Part shown: piece by piece, positions 10,395 to 19,227 of the stretch | How positions within the stretch are numbered: position 1 is the stretch's first letter | Layout of the letters: every line of letters starts with the position of its first letter | NCBI GenBank assembly: GCA_963733945.1 | Contig: CAVTFD010000001.1 | Span: forward strand, 1 to 64,000 | Direction: 5' to 3' | DNA length: 64,000 nt | Source of the DNA: AP-15 sp963733945 | GTDB taxonomy: Bacteria > Pseudomonadota > Alphaproteobacteria > ATCC43930 > CGMCC-115725 | Program-made: the position numbers and the translations under genes | The notes under the pieces: model-generated | Told to the model about the DNA's origin: nothing | What the model saw: the letters and a program-made list of their open reading frames with translations, nothing else | Databases searched by the model: none

Positions 10395-11594
10395 ATGAGA
10401 ACCAGCTCCGACCATATCCTGACCAGCCATGCCGGCAGCCTGCCGCGCCCGGACGCGCTGATCGCGGCCTGGGCGGCAAATGACGAGAGTGCGCTTGCAG
10501 ATACGCTGCGGGACGCCGTCGCCGAGGTCGTGCGCCACCAGAAGGAGCTCGGCATCGACATCCCCGGCGATGGCGAGTTCGGCAAGCCGATGGGCCAGCG
10601 CGTCAATTATGGCTCGTGGTGGCGCTATTCATGGCAGCGCCTCGGCGGCATCGAGGCCGGCGATAATTCGCTCTACGACATGCAGCCGCGCCGTTCCAGC
10701 CCTGGCCAGATCGTGTTGACCAGCTTTGGCGACCGCCGTGACCGCACCCTGTTCGCCGCGGCCTATAACGATCCCGATTCCGGCATCACCACCGGGCCGC
10801 GGCCGCCGGCGCCGATTTGTGTCGGCCCACTGGCCTATACCGGCCACGATGCGATCAAGGCCGACATCGCCCGCTTTAAAGCCGGCTTGGCGGCGGCGGG
10901 GGTCGAGGAAGGCTTTATGACCGCGGTCGCGCCGGCGAGCTGCGCGCGGATCGGCAACAAATATTACAAGACCGACGAGGAATTTCTCTACGCCTGCGCC
11001 GAGGCGATGCGGGAGGAATACAAGGCGATCGTCGATGCCGGCCTCGTCCTGCAGTTCGACGACCCGTGCATCGCTGAGGGCTGGGACCAGGTCAATCCCG
11101 AGCCGACAGTCGCGGACTATCGGAAACTCGCGACGATTTGGGTCGAGGCACTGAACCACGCCTTGCGCGGCCTGCCCGAGGATCGCATCCGCTTTCATTT
11201 GTGCTGGGGCAGCTGGCACGGCCCGCACGTGACGGACATCCCGATGCGCGACATCGTTGAGGTCATGCTGAAGGTCAACTGCCAAGCCTATTCGTTCGAG
11301 GCCGGCAATGTCCGCCACGAGCATGAATGGAAGGTGTGGCAGAACGTCAAATTGCCCGACGGCAAGCTCATTCTACCGGGCATCGTCAGCCACGCCACCA
11401 ACGTGGTCGAACATCCCGAGCTGGTCGCCGAGCGCATCCTGCGTTTCGCCAACCTAGTCGGGCGGGAGCGGGTCATCGCCTCGACCGATTGCGGACTCGG
11501 CGGCCGCGTGCATCCGCAGATCGCCTGGGCCAAGCTCGAAGCACTCGCCCAAGGGGCGGCATTGGCGAGCCGGCAGCTCTGGAGCCGAGCATGA
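10395..11594 (+). CDS. MetE-like (cobalamin-independent) methyltransferase, copy 1
   Basis: A 399-residue protein corresponding to the C-terminal catalytic barrel of cobalamin-independent methionine synthase (COG0620 family), preceded by a strong AGGGGGGA. The zinc ligands expected in the family are present: H268-x-C270 in RFHLCWG, E302 in YSFEAGN and C366 in ASTDCGLGG. The protein lacks the N-terminal folate-polyglutamate half of true MetE, so its methyl donor or alkyl substrate is open. Relatives include methionine synthases with corrinoid or small methyl donors and epoxyalkane:CoM transferase. It is coupled by ATGA overlap to a paralogue immediately downstream. Confidence 0.8.
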   Translation: MRTSSDHILTSHAGSLPRPDALIAAWAANDESALADTLRDAVAEVVRHQKELGIDIPGDGEFGKPMGQRVNYGSWWRYSWQRLGGIEAGDNSLYDMQPRRSSPGQIVLTSFGDRRDRTLFAAAYNDPDSGITTGPRPPAPICVGPLAYTGHDAIKADIARFKAGLAAAGVEEGFMTAVAPASCARIGNKYYKTDEEFLYACAEAMREEYKAIVDAGLVLQFDDPCIAEGWDQVNPEPTVADYRKLATIWVEALNHALRGLPEDRIRFHLCWGSWHGPHVTDIPMRDIVEVMLKVNCQAYSFEAGNVRHEHEWKVWQNVKLPDGKLILPGIVSHATNVVEHPELVAERILRFANLVGRERVIASTDCGLGGRVHPQIAWAKLEALAQGAALASRQLWSRA

Positions 11595-12805
11595 GGACCA
11601 GCACCGACCACATCCTGACCAGTCATGTCGGGAGTCTGCCGCGCCCGGACGAGCTGATCGAGGCGAACCACGCGCGCGAGGCCGGCGAGACGACCGATGA
11701 TCAGGCAATTCAAGAGACATTGCGAACCGCGGTCCACGACGTCGTGCGTCATCAAAAGGAGCTCGGCATCGACGTCCCCGGCGACGGCGAGTTCGGCAAG
11801 TCGATGGGGCATCGCATCAATTATGGCGCTTGGTGGAACTACGCGTTTCTGCGCCTCGGCGGACTTGAACTCGGCGGGCCGAGCCTCGACCATATGACCC
11901 CGCGACCCGCCCGCCCCGGCGAGATCGTACTGAACAACGCCGCTCGTCGGCGCGATCGGGTGCGGTTCGCCGCCGCCTACGCCGACCGCGAGTCTGGCGT
12001 CTTCATGGGTCCCCGGCCCACCACCGGGCCGGTCTGCGTCGGTCCTCTGACTTACACCGGCCAGGACGCGATCAAGACCGACATCGACAATTTTAAAGCG
12101 GCGCTGAAGGCGGCAGGGGCTGCCGAAGGTTTCATGACCTCCGTCGCGCCCGGCAGCGCCTACCGGATACCCAACACCTATTACAACAGCGACGAGGAGT
12201 TCCTTTACGCCTGGGCCGAGGCGATGCGCGAAGAATACAAGGCCGTCCTCGATGCCGGGCTCATCCTGCAGCTCGACGACCCGGCGACCGCGACCGGCTG
12301 GGACATGATCGATCCCGAGCCCAAAGTCGAAGACTACAAGAAGTTCACAATGATCCGGATCGAGGCGCTCAATCACGCATTGCGCGGTCTGCCGCAGGAA
12401 CGCATCCGCTACCACCTGTGCTGGGGCAGCTGGCACGGCCCGCACACGACCGACATCCCGCTGCGCGACATCGTCGATGTGATGCTGGCGGTCAACGCTC
12501 AGGCCTATTCATTCGAGGCCGGCAATGTCCGCCACGAGCACGAATGGAAGGTGTGGCAGGAGGTCAAATTGCCGGACGGCAAGATCATCCTGCCCGGCGT
12601 GGTCAGCCACGCCACCAACGTCATCGAGCACCCGGAGCTGGTCGCCGACCGCATCCAGCGCTTCGCCAATTCGGTCGGCCGAGAGCGGGTTATCGCCTCG
12701 ACCGATTGCGGGCTCGGCGGCCGCGTCCACCCGCAAATCGCCTGGGCCAAGCTCGAAACGCTGACCCAAGGCGCCGCCCTCGCCACCCGGCAGCTCTGGC
12801 GCTAA
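11591..12805 (+). CDS. MetE-like (cobalamin-independent) methyltransferase, copy 2
   Basis: A 404-residue paralogue of the preceding gene (similar start MRTSTDHILTSHVGSLPRPD; long identical stretches around NALRGLP, HLCWGSWHGPH and AYSFEAGNVRHEHEW). All zinc ligands (HxC, Glu, Cys in STDCGLGG) are kept. The two proteins differ most in the region around residues 75-135 (YAFLRLGGLELGGP versus YSWQRLGGIEAGDN), the likely substrate side, suggesting a two-component or two-substrate methyl transfer system. The last four bases overlap the end of the convergent ParA gene. Confidence 0.8.
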   Translation: MRTSTDHILTSHVGSLPRPDELIEANHAREAGETTDDQAIQETLRTAVHDVVRHQKELGIDVPGDGEFGKSMGHRINYGAWWNYAFLRLGGLELGGPSLDHMTPRPARPGEIVLNNAARRRDRVRFAAAYADRESGVFMGPRPTTGPVCVGPLTYTGQDAIKTDIDNFKAALKAAGAAEGFMTSVAPGSAYRIPNTYYNSDEEFLYAWAEAMREEYKAVLDAGLILQLDDPATATGWDMIDPEPKVEDYKKFTMIRIEALNHALRGLPQERIRYHLCWGSWHGPHTTDIPLRDIVDVMLAVNAQAYSFEAGNVRHEHEWKVWQEVKLPDGKIILPGVVSHATNVIEHPELVADRIQRFANSVGRERVIASTDCGLGGRVHPQIAWAKLETLTQGAALATRQLWR

Positions 12806-13437
12806 CCACCGCGTAGTTCGCTGGCGAGCGCGGCGATTTCGCCGGCGGCGGGGCTGGCGGGCGCGGTTTCGAGCACGCCCAGACCCTGGGCCATCGCGTG
12901 GACCAGCGCGATGCGATTGCCGATGCGGCTAGCCGCGATTGCCACTCCGAGCTTCGCGAGATCGACGGCGATGCGCTCGGTGGCAGTTGACCGCGGCGGC
13001 ACGCGGTTCAACACGGCGACCGCGGGCCGCCGCTCGTCGCGCGCCATCGCCAAGGTTGCTTCCGTCGCCCACAGATCGAGCGGCGAGGGCTGGACCGGGA
13101 TCAGCACCAGCCCCGCGGCGCGCACCGCGATGCGCGCCTCGGTCTCGATGTGCGCCGGCCCGTCGACGACGACGAGATCGGCCTCTCGGGCGCGATCCGC
13201 GATCCATTGCTCGGCGCGCCAGCCGGGCACCGCCGCGAACTCAAAGCCGATCGCCGCGTCCCTGAGCCGCTCCCGCCGCAACCCCACCCAGGCGGCGAGG
13301 CTTGCCTGCGGGTCGATGTCGAGCACGGCGACCTTCGCACCTTGCTGCGCCCAGGCAACCGCCAGCTGCGCGGCCAAGGTCGTCTTGCCGGCGCCGCCCT
13401 TGCGTTGCGCTATCGTGATCACCCGTCCCGCCATCAA
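12802..13437 (-). CDS. ParA-family P-loop ATPase
   Basis: A 211-residue ParA/MinD-type ATPase with deviant Walker A KGGAGKTTLA (about residues 13-22), Walker A' / switch I LDIDPQASL and Walker B LVVVDGPA. It is short, with no N-terminal DNA-binding domain and no adjacent parB, so it is not a plasmid partition pair. Orphan ParAs of this size in alphaproteobacteria position chromosomal or cytoplasmic cargo, but the cargo here is unknown. MMAG start codons at 13437 and 13434 cannot be told apart. It is convergent with the MetE-like pair. Confidence 0.85.
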   Translation of the reverse strand: MMAGRVITIAQRKGGAGKTTLAAQLAVAWAQQGAKVAVLDIDPQASLAAWVGLRRERLRDAAIGFEFAAVPGWRAEQWIADRAREADLVVVDGPAHIETEARIAVRAAGLVLIPVQPSPLDLWATEATLAMARDERRPAVAVLNRVPPRSTATERIAVDLAKLGVAIAASRIGNRIALVHAMAQGLGVLETAPASPAAGEIAALASELRGG

Positions 13438-13586
13438 CCCCAGCTTTAGCAGAGGTCGATGCGGGACGGTAAGTCCATTGGGACGACTACTCGGCGGCCT
13501 GCAGTTTGGTCACAAGCCCGAGCCGCTCGACTATGCCGCGCCTGCAGCTGCGCTCGAGAAGCTCTCGGAGACCCTTCCGCTAGGCC

Positions 13587-13632
13587 TCCTCCCTAACCCT
13601 CCCCCGCTCGCGGGGGAGGGAAGGGTGGGGGC
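13587..13632. terminator. Strong palindrome downstream of katG
   Basis: The segment contains CCCTCCCCCGC, TCGCG, then GGGGGAGGG: a GC-only hairpin four to five bases beyond the katG stop on the minus strand. There is no U-tract, so it may be a transcript-protecting or dispersed intergenic palindrome and not a classical terminator. Similar CTCCCCCGC/GCGGGGGAG elements are common between genes in many proteobacterial genomes. Confidence 0.55.
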
Positions 13633-13636
13633 GAGG

Positions 13637-15826
13637 TCAGACGAGGTCGAAGCGATCCAGGTTCATCACCCTGGTCCACGCCGCCACGAAGTCTTTCACA
13701 AATTTCTCCTTCGAGTCCGCGCACCCATAGACCTCCGCGAGGGCGCGCAGCTGTGAGTGCGAACCGAAGATCAGGTCGACACGGGTGCCCGTCCACTTGA
13801 GCTCGTCCGTCTTCCGGTCGCGCCCCTCATACACGCCTTCGGAGTTCGCGGACGGCTGCCATTGCGTACTCATGTCGAGCAGGTTGACGAAGAAGTCGTT
13901 CGTCAAGGTCTCCGGCCGCTTGGTGAACACGCCGTGCGTAGACCTCCTGACATTTGCACCGAGGACGCGCAGGCCGCCGACGAGAACCGTCATCTCGGGC
14001 GCCGTCAAGGTCAGCAATTGCGCCCGATCCACCAGCAGCTCTTCGGCGGACAATGGCTGCCCGCCCCGGAGATAGTTGCGGAACCCGTCGGCGGGCGGTT
14101 CGAGCGGCGCGAAGGAGGCGACGTCGGTTTGCTCCTGCGATGCGTCCATGCGTCCCGGCGTGAACGGGACCTTAACGTTGTGCCCGGCAGCCTTCGCGGC
14201 TTTCTCGATCGCCGCACAGCCGCCGAGAACGATCAGGTCGGCAAGGGAGACCTTTTTCCCGCCGGACTGTGAAGCGTTGAATTCCTTCTGGATTGCTTCG
14301 AACGTCGGCAGCACCTCCGCCAGCTGAGCCGGCTGGTTGACCCCCCAGTCCTTTTGCGGCGCGAGGCGAATGCGCGCGCCGTTTGCTCCGCCGCGCTTGT
14401 CGGAGCCGCGGAATGTCGACGCCGACGCCCAGGCTGTCGACACCAACTGGGAAACGGACAAGCGAGAGGCGAGGATCTTCGCCTTCAAAGCCGCAATATC
14501 CGCTTCCCCTATGAGCGGATGATCCACCGCGGGGATCGGGTCTTGCCACGGCAGGGGCTCCTTCGGGACCAGCGGGCCGAGATAACGCACGATCGGGCCC
14601 ATGTCGCGATGCGTCAGCTTGAACCACGCCCGGGCAAACGCGTCGGCAAACTGATCCGGATGCTCGTAGAAGCGCCTCGAGATCTTTTCGTAAACAGGGT
14701 CGACCCGCAGCGAGAGGTCCGTGACCAGCATCGTCGGCACGTGCCGCTTGGACGGGTCGAAAGCGTCCGGAATCGTTGCAGTGGCGCCTTTCGCCTTAAA
14801 CTGCCAGGCGCCGGCCGGGCTCTTGGTCAGCTCCCATTCGTTGCCGAACAGGTTCTCGAAGAAATGGTTGCTCCACTTCGTCGGCGTCTGGGACCAGATG
14901 ACTTCCGGGCCGCCGGTGATCGCGTCAGCCCCTTTACCCGTGCCAAATCTGCTCTTCCAGCCGAGGCCCTGCTGCTCGATTGGGGCGGCTTCAGGCTCCG
15001 GGCAGACCAGCGACGGATCGCCGGCGCCGTGGGTCTTGCCAAAGGTGTGGCCACCCGCGATCAGCGCGACCGTTTCTTCGTCGTTCATCGCCATGCGGCG
15101 GAAGGTTTCACGAATGTCCCTGGCCGCCGCGAGCGGATCGGGGTTGCCGTTCGGCCCTTCCGGATTGACGTAGATCAGACCCATCTGCACGGCGGCGAGA
15201 GGGTTTTGCAGATCGCGGTCGCCGCTGTAGCGCTCATCGGCGAGCCACTTGCCTTCGGGGCCCCAATAGATGCTTTCGTCGGGCTCCCAGACGTCGGCGC
15301 GCCCGCCGCCGAAACCGAACGTCTCGAAGCCCATCGACTCGAAGGCGACGTTGCCCGCCAGAATCATCAGGTCGGCCCAGGAGAGCTTCCGGCCATATTT
15401 CTGCTTGATCGGCCATAGGAGCCGGCGCGCCTTGTCGAGGTTCGCGTTGTCGGGCCAGCTGTTGACCGGCGCGAAGCGCTGCTGCCCGGCTCCGGCGCCG
15501 CCGCGGCCGTCGCCGATGCGGTAGGTGCCGGCGAGGTGCCACGCCATCCGAATGAACAGCCCGCCGTAATGGCCAAAGTCGGCCGGCCACCAATCCTGCG
15601 AAACCGTCATCAAGGCACGCAAATCCTTGATCACGGCATTCAGGTCGAGGCTCTTGAACTCCTTCGCGTAGTCGAACCCCTCGCCCATCGGATTGGACAG
15701 GGCCGAGTGCTGGTGGAGAATCTGAAGGTTCAGCTGGTTCGGCCACCAGTCACGGTTGGACCTGGCCGCAGCCCTGTGCGCGACCGGGCACGTGGCCGCG
15801 CTTTTCTCATCAAACCTTGCGTCCAT
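13637..15826 (-). CDS. katG: Catalase-peroxidase KatG
   Basis: A complete 729-residue bifunctional haem catalase-peroxidase. Distal residues R93, W96 and H97 lie in FIRMAWH. The Met-Tyr-Trp crosslink that gives catalase activity is predicted as W96, Y219 (GLIYVNPEG) and M245 (TFRRMAMND), and the proximal haem ligand is H260 (AGGHTFGKTHG). Spacing matches the M. tuberculosis enzyme (W107, Y229, M255, H270). The C-terminal duplicated domain is present. GGAGGGAAACA precedes the ATG. It detoxifies peroxide in the cytoplasm. The promoter and operator appear to lie upstream of a small catalase-like ORF at 15876-16004, so katG is probably the second cistron of a two-gene transcript under peroxide/iron control. 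Confidence 0.97.
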   Translation of the reverse strand: MDARFDEKSAATCPVAHRAAARSNRDWWPNQLNLQILHQHSALSNPMGEGFDYAKEFKSLDLNAVIKDLRALMTVSQDWWPADFGHYGGLFIRMAWHLAGTYRIGDGRGGAGAGQQRFAPVNSWPDNANLDKARRLLWPIKQKYGRKLSWADLMILAGNVAFESMGFETFGFGGGRADVWEPDESIYWGPEGKWLADERYSGDRDLQNPLAAVQMGLIYVNPEGPNGNPDPLAAARDIRETFRRMAMNDEETVALIAGGHTFGKTHGAGDPSLVCPEPEAAPIEQQGLGWKSRFGTGKGADAITGGPEVIWSQTPTKWSNHFFENLFGNEWELTKSPAGAWQFKAKGATATIPDAFDPSKRHVPTMLVTDLSLRVDPVYEKISRRFYEHPDQFADAFARAWFKLTHRDMGPIVRYLGPLVPKEPLPWQDPIPAVDHPLIGEADIAALKAKILASRLSVSQLVSTAWASASTFRGSDKRGGANGARIRLAPQKDWGVNQPAQLAEVLPTFEAIQKEFNASQSGGKKVSLADLIVLGGCAAIEKAAKAAGHNVKVPFTPGRMDASQEQTDVASFAPLEPPADGFRNYLRGGQPLSAEELLVDRAQLLTLTAPEMTVLVGGLRVLGANVRRSTHGVFTKRPETLTNDFFVNLLDMSTQWQPSANSEGVYEGRDRKTDELKWTGTRVDLIFGSHSQLRALAEVYGCADSKEKFVKDFVAAWTRVMNLDRFDLV

Positions 15827-15875
15827 TGTTTCCCTCCGATCGCGTGATGCTCAGTTCCCGATCCGTCTGCAAGGA

Positions 15876-16004
15876 TCAACGATCCTTGAAAAAAAACGGT
15901 CCGTCCTGCACCCACAGCGGGCCACGCGGGCCGGCGGTCATGCTGTTCGGGTTTTCGCCGACTGGGATGTCGGCCTCGGTCGTCAGGTTGGTTTTCGAGT
16001 CCAT
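15876..16004 (-). pseudogene. Catalase N-terminal remnant (42 codons)
   Basis: A 42-codon ORF with good ribosome site GGAGGGAGCG before its ATG. Residues 7-34 (LTTEADIPVGENPNSM, then TAGPRGPLWVQD) match the conserved N-terminal arm of monofunctional haem catalases (LTT..G.PV..N.NS.TAGPRGP...D). The ORF stops after GPFFFKDR, just past a run of eight T, so the haem-binding catalase body is gone. It lies 49 bases upstream of katG on the same strand. The simplest view is a catalase gene replaced or deleted except for its 5' end and promoter, with katG now using that promoter. Confidence 0.75.
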
Positions 16005-16028
16005 CGCTCCCTCCTGGGCACAGACTAG

Positions 16029-16056
16029 AAAGATACTTAGGATCGTTCTAATGTAA
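16029..16056 (-). promoter_or_regulatory. Promoter with Irr/PerR-like operator upstream of katG
   Basis: Read on the minus strand, TTACAT (16056-16051) and TATCTT (16034-16029) form a -35/-10 pair with a 16-base spacer. Inside the spacer lies the inverted repeat TTAGAA-CGA-TCCTAA (16051-16037), which differs by one base from the TTAGAAnnnTTCTAA pattern of Fur-superfamily boxes (the ICE motif of Irr, close to PerR boxes). Repression by a Fur-family peroxide or iron/haem regulator is inferred. Distance to the catalase-remnant ATG is about 25 bases. Confidence 0.55.
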
Positions 16057-16149
16057 CTCTGGGCGGCGGGATGTCAATGGCCAAGCTCCCGAACCCCTTG
16101 CGCAGGTCGTGGGGTTGCAGGACTGCCCGCCGCGGGCGAGAGTGAGCCC

Positions 16150-17106
16150 ATGTCCGCGGCGATCCTCCCGGCCAGCCCGTCGGCAATCGCGCATGCCGCC
16201 CGGCTGTTAAACGCCGGACAGCTCGTCGCGTTTCCGACCGAAACCGTATATGGGCTCGGCGCCGACGCGACCAATGAGCGCGCGGTCGCTGCGATTTTTG
16301 CCATCAAGGGCCGGCCGCGCTTCAACCCTCTGATCGTCCACGTTTCCGGTCTCGCGGAGGCCGAATCCCTTGCCATATTCGATGTGCGGGCGCGCCGCAT
16401 CGCCGGACAATTCTGGCCGGGGGCGCTGAGCCTCGTCCTGCCGCGCCGCGGTGACAGCGGACTGTCACTATTGGCGAGCGCCGGGCTAGACACGGTGGCG
16501 ATCCGCGCTCCGGCTCATCCGGCAGCGCAAGCCTTGCTCCGCGCGGCCGGGCGGCCGATCGCCGCTCCCTCGGCCAACCGCTCGGGGCGGGTCAGCCCGA
16601 CCGAGGCCGCGCATGTCGCTGCCGAACTCGGCAACCGGGTGGCGCTGATCCTCGATGGCGGCCGCACCACGATCGGGCTCGAATCGACTGTGCTCGATCT
16701 GTCGGGCGAGGCCCCTGCCCTGCTCCGCCCCGGCGGCGTCACCCTAGAGCAGCTGACCGAGTTCCTCGGCCCGATTGCGATGCCCGCCGCCGGCCCGCTG
16801 CGCTCCCCCGGCATGCTGCCGAGCCACTACGCCCCGTCATTGCCCCTGCGTCTCAAGGCGACCGACGCCCGTCCCGGCGAGGCCCTCCTAGCCTTCGGCC
16901 CCGACGCCCCACCGGGCTTTGCCGAGGTGGCATGGCTCAGCCGCTCCGGCGACCTCGCCGAGGCCGCCGCCAATTTGTTCGCGCTGCTCCGCCAGCACGA
17001 CCGCCCCCCGTTCACCGGCATCGCGGTCACCCCGATCCCCGACCGCGGCCTCGGCCGCGCCATCAACGACCGCCTGCGTCGCGCCGCCACCCCGCCGCGC
17101 GGCTGA
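16150..17106 (+). CDS. tsaC: L-threonylcarbamoyladenylate synthase (TsaC/Sua5)
   Basis: A 318-residue Sua5-type enzyme that makes threonylcarbamoyl-AMP from threonine, bicarbonate and ATP for the t6A37 modification of ANN-decoding tRNAs. The YrdC domain occupies residues about 10-205, with GQLVAFPTETVYGLGAD, IKGRPRFNPLIVHV and the PSANRSGRVSPT loop. The linker with RSPGMLPSHYAP leads into the C-terminal Sua5 domain (about 230-315). Length is normal for the long Sua5 form. It stands alone, diverging from katG across about 145 bases. Confidence 0.93.
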   Translation: MSAAILPASPSAIAHAARLLNAGQLVAFPTETVYGLGADATNERAVAAIFAIKGRPRFNPLIVHVSGLAEAESLAIFDVRARRIAGQFWPGALSLVLPRRGDSGLSLLASAGLDTVAIRAPAHPAAQALLRAAGRPIAAPSANRSGRVSPTEAAHVAAELGNRVALILDGGRTTIGLESTVLDLSGEAPALLRPGGVTLEQLTEFLGPIAMPAAGPLRSPGMLPSHYAPSLPLRLKATDARPGEALLAFGPDAPPGFAEVAWLSRSGDLAEAAANLFALLRQHDRPPFTGIAVTPIPDRGLGRAINDRLRRAATPPRG

Positions 17107-17421
17107 TAAATCCGATCGGAATTCGCTCTGACGCCGACGAGAGCAATGAAGTCAGCCTCGATGAGGTCGAGCGGATCGTGATCTAAGGCTGTCTCTTCTG
17201 CGCCGATTTCGGCCGTTGGCGTGACGACAATGGAGCTGCCGGGTTCGACCCTGAGCGGACCCTCAGCCGTCGCAGCGGGAACCGCCCTTGCTGCCCCATT
17301 GTGATTGCCTCGAGTCAGTCGCCGGGTCTCGGTGAATGAGCGGGGCTGATCAGTCCATTTGAGGTCCAAGGTGGGGAAGCGAGAGGTAATATCGGGACTG
17401 TCGCAGAAGGGAGTGCCAGGG

Positions 17422-19227
17422 ATGGATAGCCTCGCGGGCTCGAAAAACTTCCCAACGATCATTCGGCAGGCTGACCAAGACATCACCTCTTTGCGCGACG
17501 CGCTGGGTATCGCAACGCCGGCTCCGGTCGTTTTGATCAGCGGCGGGGCGGACACATTCGACCCGGCCATGGCGCCAAAGCTGATCCAGCTGATCGGCCG
17601 AGGCCTGCTCCGAGCGGGTCGAGTGGCCGGCGCGGTCCTTATCGATGGCGGCACCGATGTCGGGGTGATGGCCTTGATCGGACGGGCCGCCGGTTCCGCG
17701 GCCGAGCCCATGACCCTGATCGGCGTGGCGCCCGAGGCACTGATCCAGGCCCCCGATATTTCGCCAGCCGAAGCGCCCGGCGATCGCGTCGCGCTCGCCC
17801 CTAACCACACGCATTTCGTCCTGACGCGGGGCGAGGCGTGGGGTGCGGAGACGCCGGTGATGTTCGATCTAGCGCTGGCGATCGCCGGAAAACTGCCGGT
17901 AGTCGTGGTCATGATCGGTGGCGGGCAGGGGGCGTTGTCCGAGATCCTAAACGCCGTCCGCCAGCATTGGCGCGTTCTGATCATCGCGGGGAGTAAGGGC
18001 ACCGCCGACGAATTGCTGGCGCAATGGACGACCAAGGTCGCTAAGGATGACGATCCGGTGATCGCCGAAATCCTCGCCGACGGCGACCTGCACGCCTTTG
18101 CGATCGGCGACCCGCCCGAAGTCCTGGCGCAGCGGATCGGCCGGGAGCTGGGCGGAGACAGCACGTTGCGACAGGCGTGGCTCCGCTTCGGAGCGCTCGA
18201 TCTGGCGGCCGACGGCCAGCAAAAATTCTTCCGGCGCATGCAGGGCCTAATCCTCGCCTTGTCCGTCGGCGTAACCGCGACGGTCGTGCTGCACCAAGCA
18301 ATTCTCGATCGCTGCCCAATCCCGATCTCAGATCAGGACTTCGGCTGCGGACGCGATTTGCACTATCTCGTCATCATTGCGCCGATCGCCCTGTCGGTCC
18401 TTATCGGCTGGACCAACCGGTTCCATCACGGCAAACGCTGGGTTCTGACACGCCAGGCGGCGGAGGCGATCAAGCGCGAGATCTTTCAATTCCGCACCGG
18501 CGCCGCGCCGTATCGCGACGAAGCCTCGCGCGAAAAAGACCTGGCGAAGGCTATCGAGGACGTGACCAGACGTCTCGCCCGCAGCGAGGCGAACACGACG
18601 GCTCTACCTATCTACAGCGGTCCGATCCCGCCGCAATATGCGGCCGGCGACGGCGATGACGGCATGAGCCCGCTGGTACCCGATCGTTACATCGCGGTGC
18701 GGCTCGATGATCAGCTGAAGTTCTTCCGCAAAAAGGCCGTGACACTGGACACCCTGCTCGAGCGGCTGCAGTGGGGGACCCTCGGCGTCGGCGGGCTGGG
18801 CACTCTGCTGGCCGCGATCGGTTTTGACCTGTGGGTGACGTTGACCACCGCCATCGCCGCGGCGTTGGGAACTTATTTGAGCTATCGCGGCGTGGACTTG
18901 ACCCTGACGAACTACAACCAGACCGCGATCGATCTCGAAAACATCAAAGGCTGGTGGACGGCTCTGCGGCCGGACGAGCAAGGCGATCCATCGAATGTCG
19001 ACAACTTGGTCCAACACACCGAGCAGGTGTTGGCGATCGAACTCAGCGGTTGGACCCAGCGCATGCAGGACACTTTGGCCAATCTTCGCAAAGACCAGGA
19101 AAAAGAGGCTGATGATAAGACAGCGGACGGTGCCGGCCGAAGCGAAGGGGGACCGAACCTGGTTGTAGCGACGCGGAGTGATGCAACGCCTACCACACCT
19201 CCAAGCCAGCTTTCAGGGGCACGTTAG
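17422..19227 (+). CDS. SLOG (LSDAT)-SLATT membrane protein
   Basis: A 601-residue protein that I read as a SLOG/LSDAT domain fused to two SLATT-like 2TM modules. Residues 33-205 carry a Rossmann-like nucleotide-binding SLOG fold: VVLISGGADTF, LIDGGTDVGVM (73-83), the LAPNHTHFVLTRGEAWGAET segment and IGGGQGALSE (165-174), comparable to the prokaryotic LSDAT domain related to TRPM channels. TM helices are predicted at about 274-294 and 314-333, followed by WVLTRQAAEAIKREIFQFR (340-358), a hallmark of SLATT modules. A second pair lies at about 452-470 and 473-489, followed by YNQTAIDLENIKGWW. In the literature (Burroughs, Aravind and co-workers) SLOG proteins sense or process nucleotides and SLATT modules are proposed membrane effectors in conflict systems. 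ATG 17422 (after AGAAGGGAG) is preferred to an in-frame TTG at 17359. Confidence 0.75.
   Translation: MDSLAGSKNFPTIIRQADQDITSLRDALGIATPAPVVLISGGADTFDPAMAPKLIQLIGRGLLRAGRVAGAVLIDGGTDVGVMALIGRAAGSAAEPMTLIGVAPEALIQAPDISPAEAPGDRVALAPNHTHFVLTRGEAWGAETPVMFDLALAIAGKLPVVVVMIGGGQGALSEILNAVRQHWRVLIIAGSKGTADELLAQWTTKVAKDDDPVIAEILADGDLHAFAIGDPPEVLAQRIGRELGGDSTLRQAWLRFGALDLAADGQQKFFRRMQGLILALSVGVTATVVLHQAILDRCPIPISDQDFGCGRDLHYLVIIAPIALSVLIGWTNRFHHGKRWVLTRQAAEAIKREIFQFRTGAAPYRDEASREKDLAKAIEDVTRRLARSEANTTALPIYSGPIPPQYAAGDGDDGMSPLVPDRYIAVRLDDQLKFFRKKAVTLDTLLERLQWGTLGVGGLGTLLAAIGFDLWVTLTTAIAAALGTYLSYRGVDLTLTNYNQTAIDLENIKGWWTALRPDEQGDPSNVDNLVQHTEQVLAIELSGWTQRMQDTLANLRKDQEKEADDKTADGAGRSEGGPNLVVATRSDATPTTPPSQLSGAR

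Noticed and set aside
12802..13437. Plasmid partition system
   Set aside because: ParA alone, with no ParB or parS-like repeats nearby, on a clearly chromosomal stretch with an rrn operon.
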